From NCBI GenBank assembly GCA_037957365.1, contig JARHVA010003526.1:1198501-1262500 (forward strand): a DNA stretch of 64,000 nt, written 5' to 3'. Positions 63,293 to 64,000 of the stretch are shown here, in pieces. Made by a program: the position numbers and the translations under genes. The notes under the pieces were generated by a model. The model saw only the letters and a program-made list of their open reading frames with translations. It had not been told where the DNA came from and did not search any database. Each line of letters starts with the position of its first letter. Positions within the stretch are counted from its first letter, which is position 1. This DNA comes from Torreya grandis. Its lineage: Eukaryota > Streptophyta > Pinopsida > Cupressales > Taxaceae.

Positions 63293-63415
63293 TGGTGCTA
63301 CTATCCCATTCTGGGTGCTAGTGTCCAGATCTCAGTGTTACTATCCAGAGTGTGGTGTTATTGTCCAACACCACTATATTATGGGTACTGCTAGTGTCTA
63401 GTAGGCCCTAGATAT
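63293..63415. repeat. 20-21-bp minisatellite in the putative PMD intron
   Basis: Four to five units of the form ggtgctactatcccattctg recur (ggtgctagtgtccagatctc, agtgttactatccagagtgt, ggtgttattgtccaacacca, then gggtactgctagtgtctagt). It is GC-richer than its surroundings and contains several CAG/CTG words that are otherwise rare here. Confidence 0.75.
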
Positions 63416-63508
63416 GGTGATCAACATTGTTGACTAATATTTTATTCCTATTTTTCTATTAGTTGTAGTATTATTTTACTAGCATTGAATTTGGTTACAA
63501 TTTTGCAG

Positions 63509-64000
63509 GTTGATGCCTATATGAGGGAGTTTCAAATAGATAAGATGATGGAGACTATATGGGGTTTGCCCATGTCTAAAGTTGAGATAGAGGTATTAGA
63601 GAGAGAAGGGATATGATATGTTAATTTCCTAGAGCTTATGCCCTAGGGTAAACATATGATCATTGCACTATGTGAGAGGTGGAATGCAAACACATGTACA
63701 CTATGGCTTCCTATGGGTGAGATGACAATGACATTAGAGGATGTATATTAGATTTTATAGTTGCCAATTTCTAGGCAATGAGATGTATTATAGGAGGATA
63801 CTAGTCTTTAGGATATATAACAAGCATATAGGTACTTCTCTACCATGGTGGTAGGGGCTCATCATTTAGGGAGTTAGAGTGACATTTTGTTATCCATGAT
63901 TATGATGGCTGATGTTCTAAGATTGAAATTTTTTTTAGCTGTGTTGTTATCATCATTTGTTTCCATGGATGGGAGTGGTATTTATATTTCATATAGGATG
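63509..64000 (+). pseudogene. Plant mobile domain (PMD / MAIN-like) protein fragment
   Basis: From 63509 the frame reads VDAYMREFQIDKMMETIWGL, NFLELMP, then IIALCERWNANTCTLWLPMG and EMTMTLEDVY near 63660-63750. After several stops it continues YFSTMVVGAHHLG and MADVLRLKFFLAV to the window end. LCERWxPxTxTFxLPxGExTxTLEDV is the signature of the PMD family (PF10536), shared by the Arabidopsis MAIN and MAIL proteins, which act in nuclear gene and transposon silencing, and by PMD copies captured inside transposons. Stops are TGA at an Arg position and TAG/TAA at Trp/Gln positions. The gene continues beyond the window. Host or transposon-borne origin cannot be decided here. Confidence 0.8.

Noticed and set aside
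1..64000. tRNA, rRNA, CRISPR, bacterial promoter or operon features
   Set aside because: None seen. The element content is that of a plant nuclear genome.

Overview
This window looks like repeat-rich intergenic DNA from a land plant with a large genome. A gymnosperm is my best guess, but that is inference. It is AT-rich and poor in CG, and no intact cellular gene is visible. I see no rRNA, tRNA, CRISPR or bacterial features. Nearly everything recognisable is a decayed transposable element: plant L1-type LINE, Ty3/gypsy elements of at least two lineages, and a plant mobile domain (PMD) gene fragment. Reading frames are long but interrupted mostly by TAG/TAA at positions where relatives would have Gln or Trp codons. 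This fits cytosine-methylation decay.

Layout. 1-3291 (minus): truncated inverted copy of a giant LTR. 3292-7950: no recognisable gene. 7969-14675: LTR fragment, then a complete but dead chromovirus-like Ty3/gypsy element on the minus strand (3' LTR 8453-8915, pol, gag, 5' LTR 14212-14675). 16650-17700 (plus): orphan gag-end/protease fragment of another Ty3-like element. 19818-20025: short tandem motif array. 20354-21872 (minus): decayed ORF of unknown family (about 500 codons, coiled-coil-like C-terminal half). 22100-27259 plus 61541-62010 (minus): one L1-type LINE (ORF1, ORF2 with endonuclease, RT, RNase H) split in two by an insertion. 27260-61540 (plus): the insertion, a 34.3-kb compound LTR retrotransposon with the order LTR-internal-LTR-internal-LTR. 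62190-62610: minisatellite. 63119-64000 (plus): decayed PMD gene with a short minisatellite in its putative intron.

The central object is the compound element. Its three LTRs are 6.7-6.8 kb each. Each carries a roughly 7-unit array of AT hairpins near its 5' end, then a decayed ORF of about 1,270 codons unrelated by eye to gag or pol. The two internal regions encode gag, protease, an extra RNase H-like domain placed before the RT, then RT, RNase H and integrase. The ORF appears to lie in U3, so in genomic RNA it would be the 3'-most coding region. The insertion is precise: a 5-bp target duplication (TCTTT/TCCTT) flanks it, and removing it with one duplication copy rejoins LINE ORF1 in frame. 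The LTRs are old (about 85% identical in one 60-base sample). A 1.4-kb tandem duplication inside the first internal region is much younger (about 97% by eye). Percent identities are visual estimates, not computed alignments.
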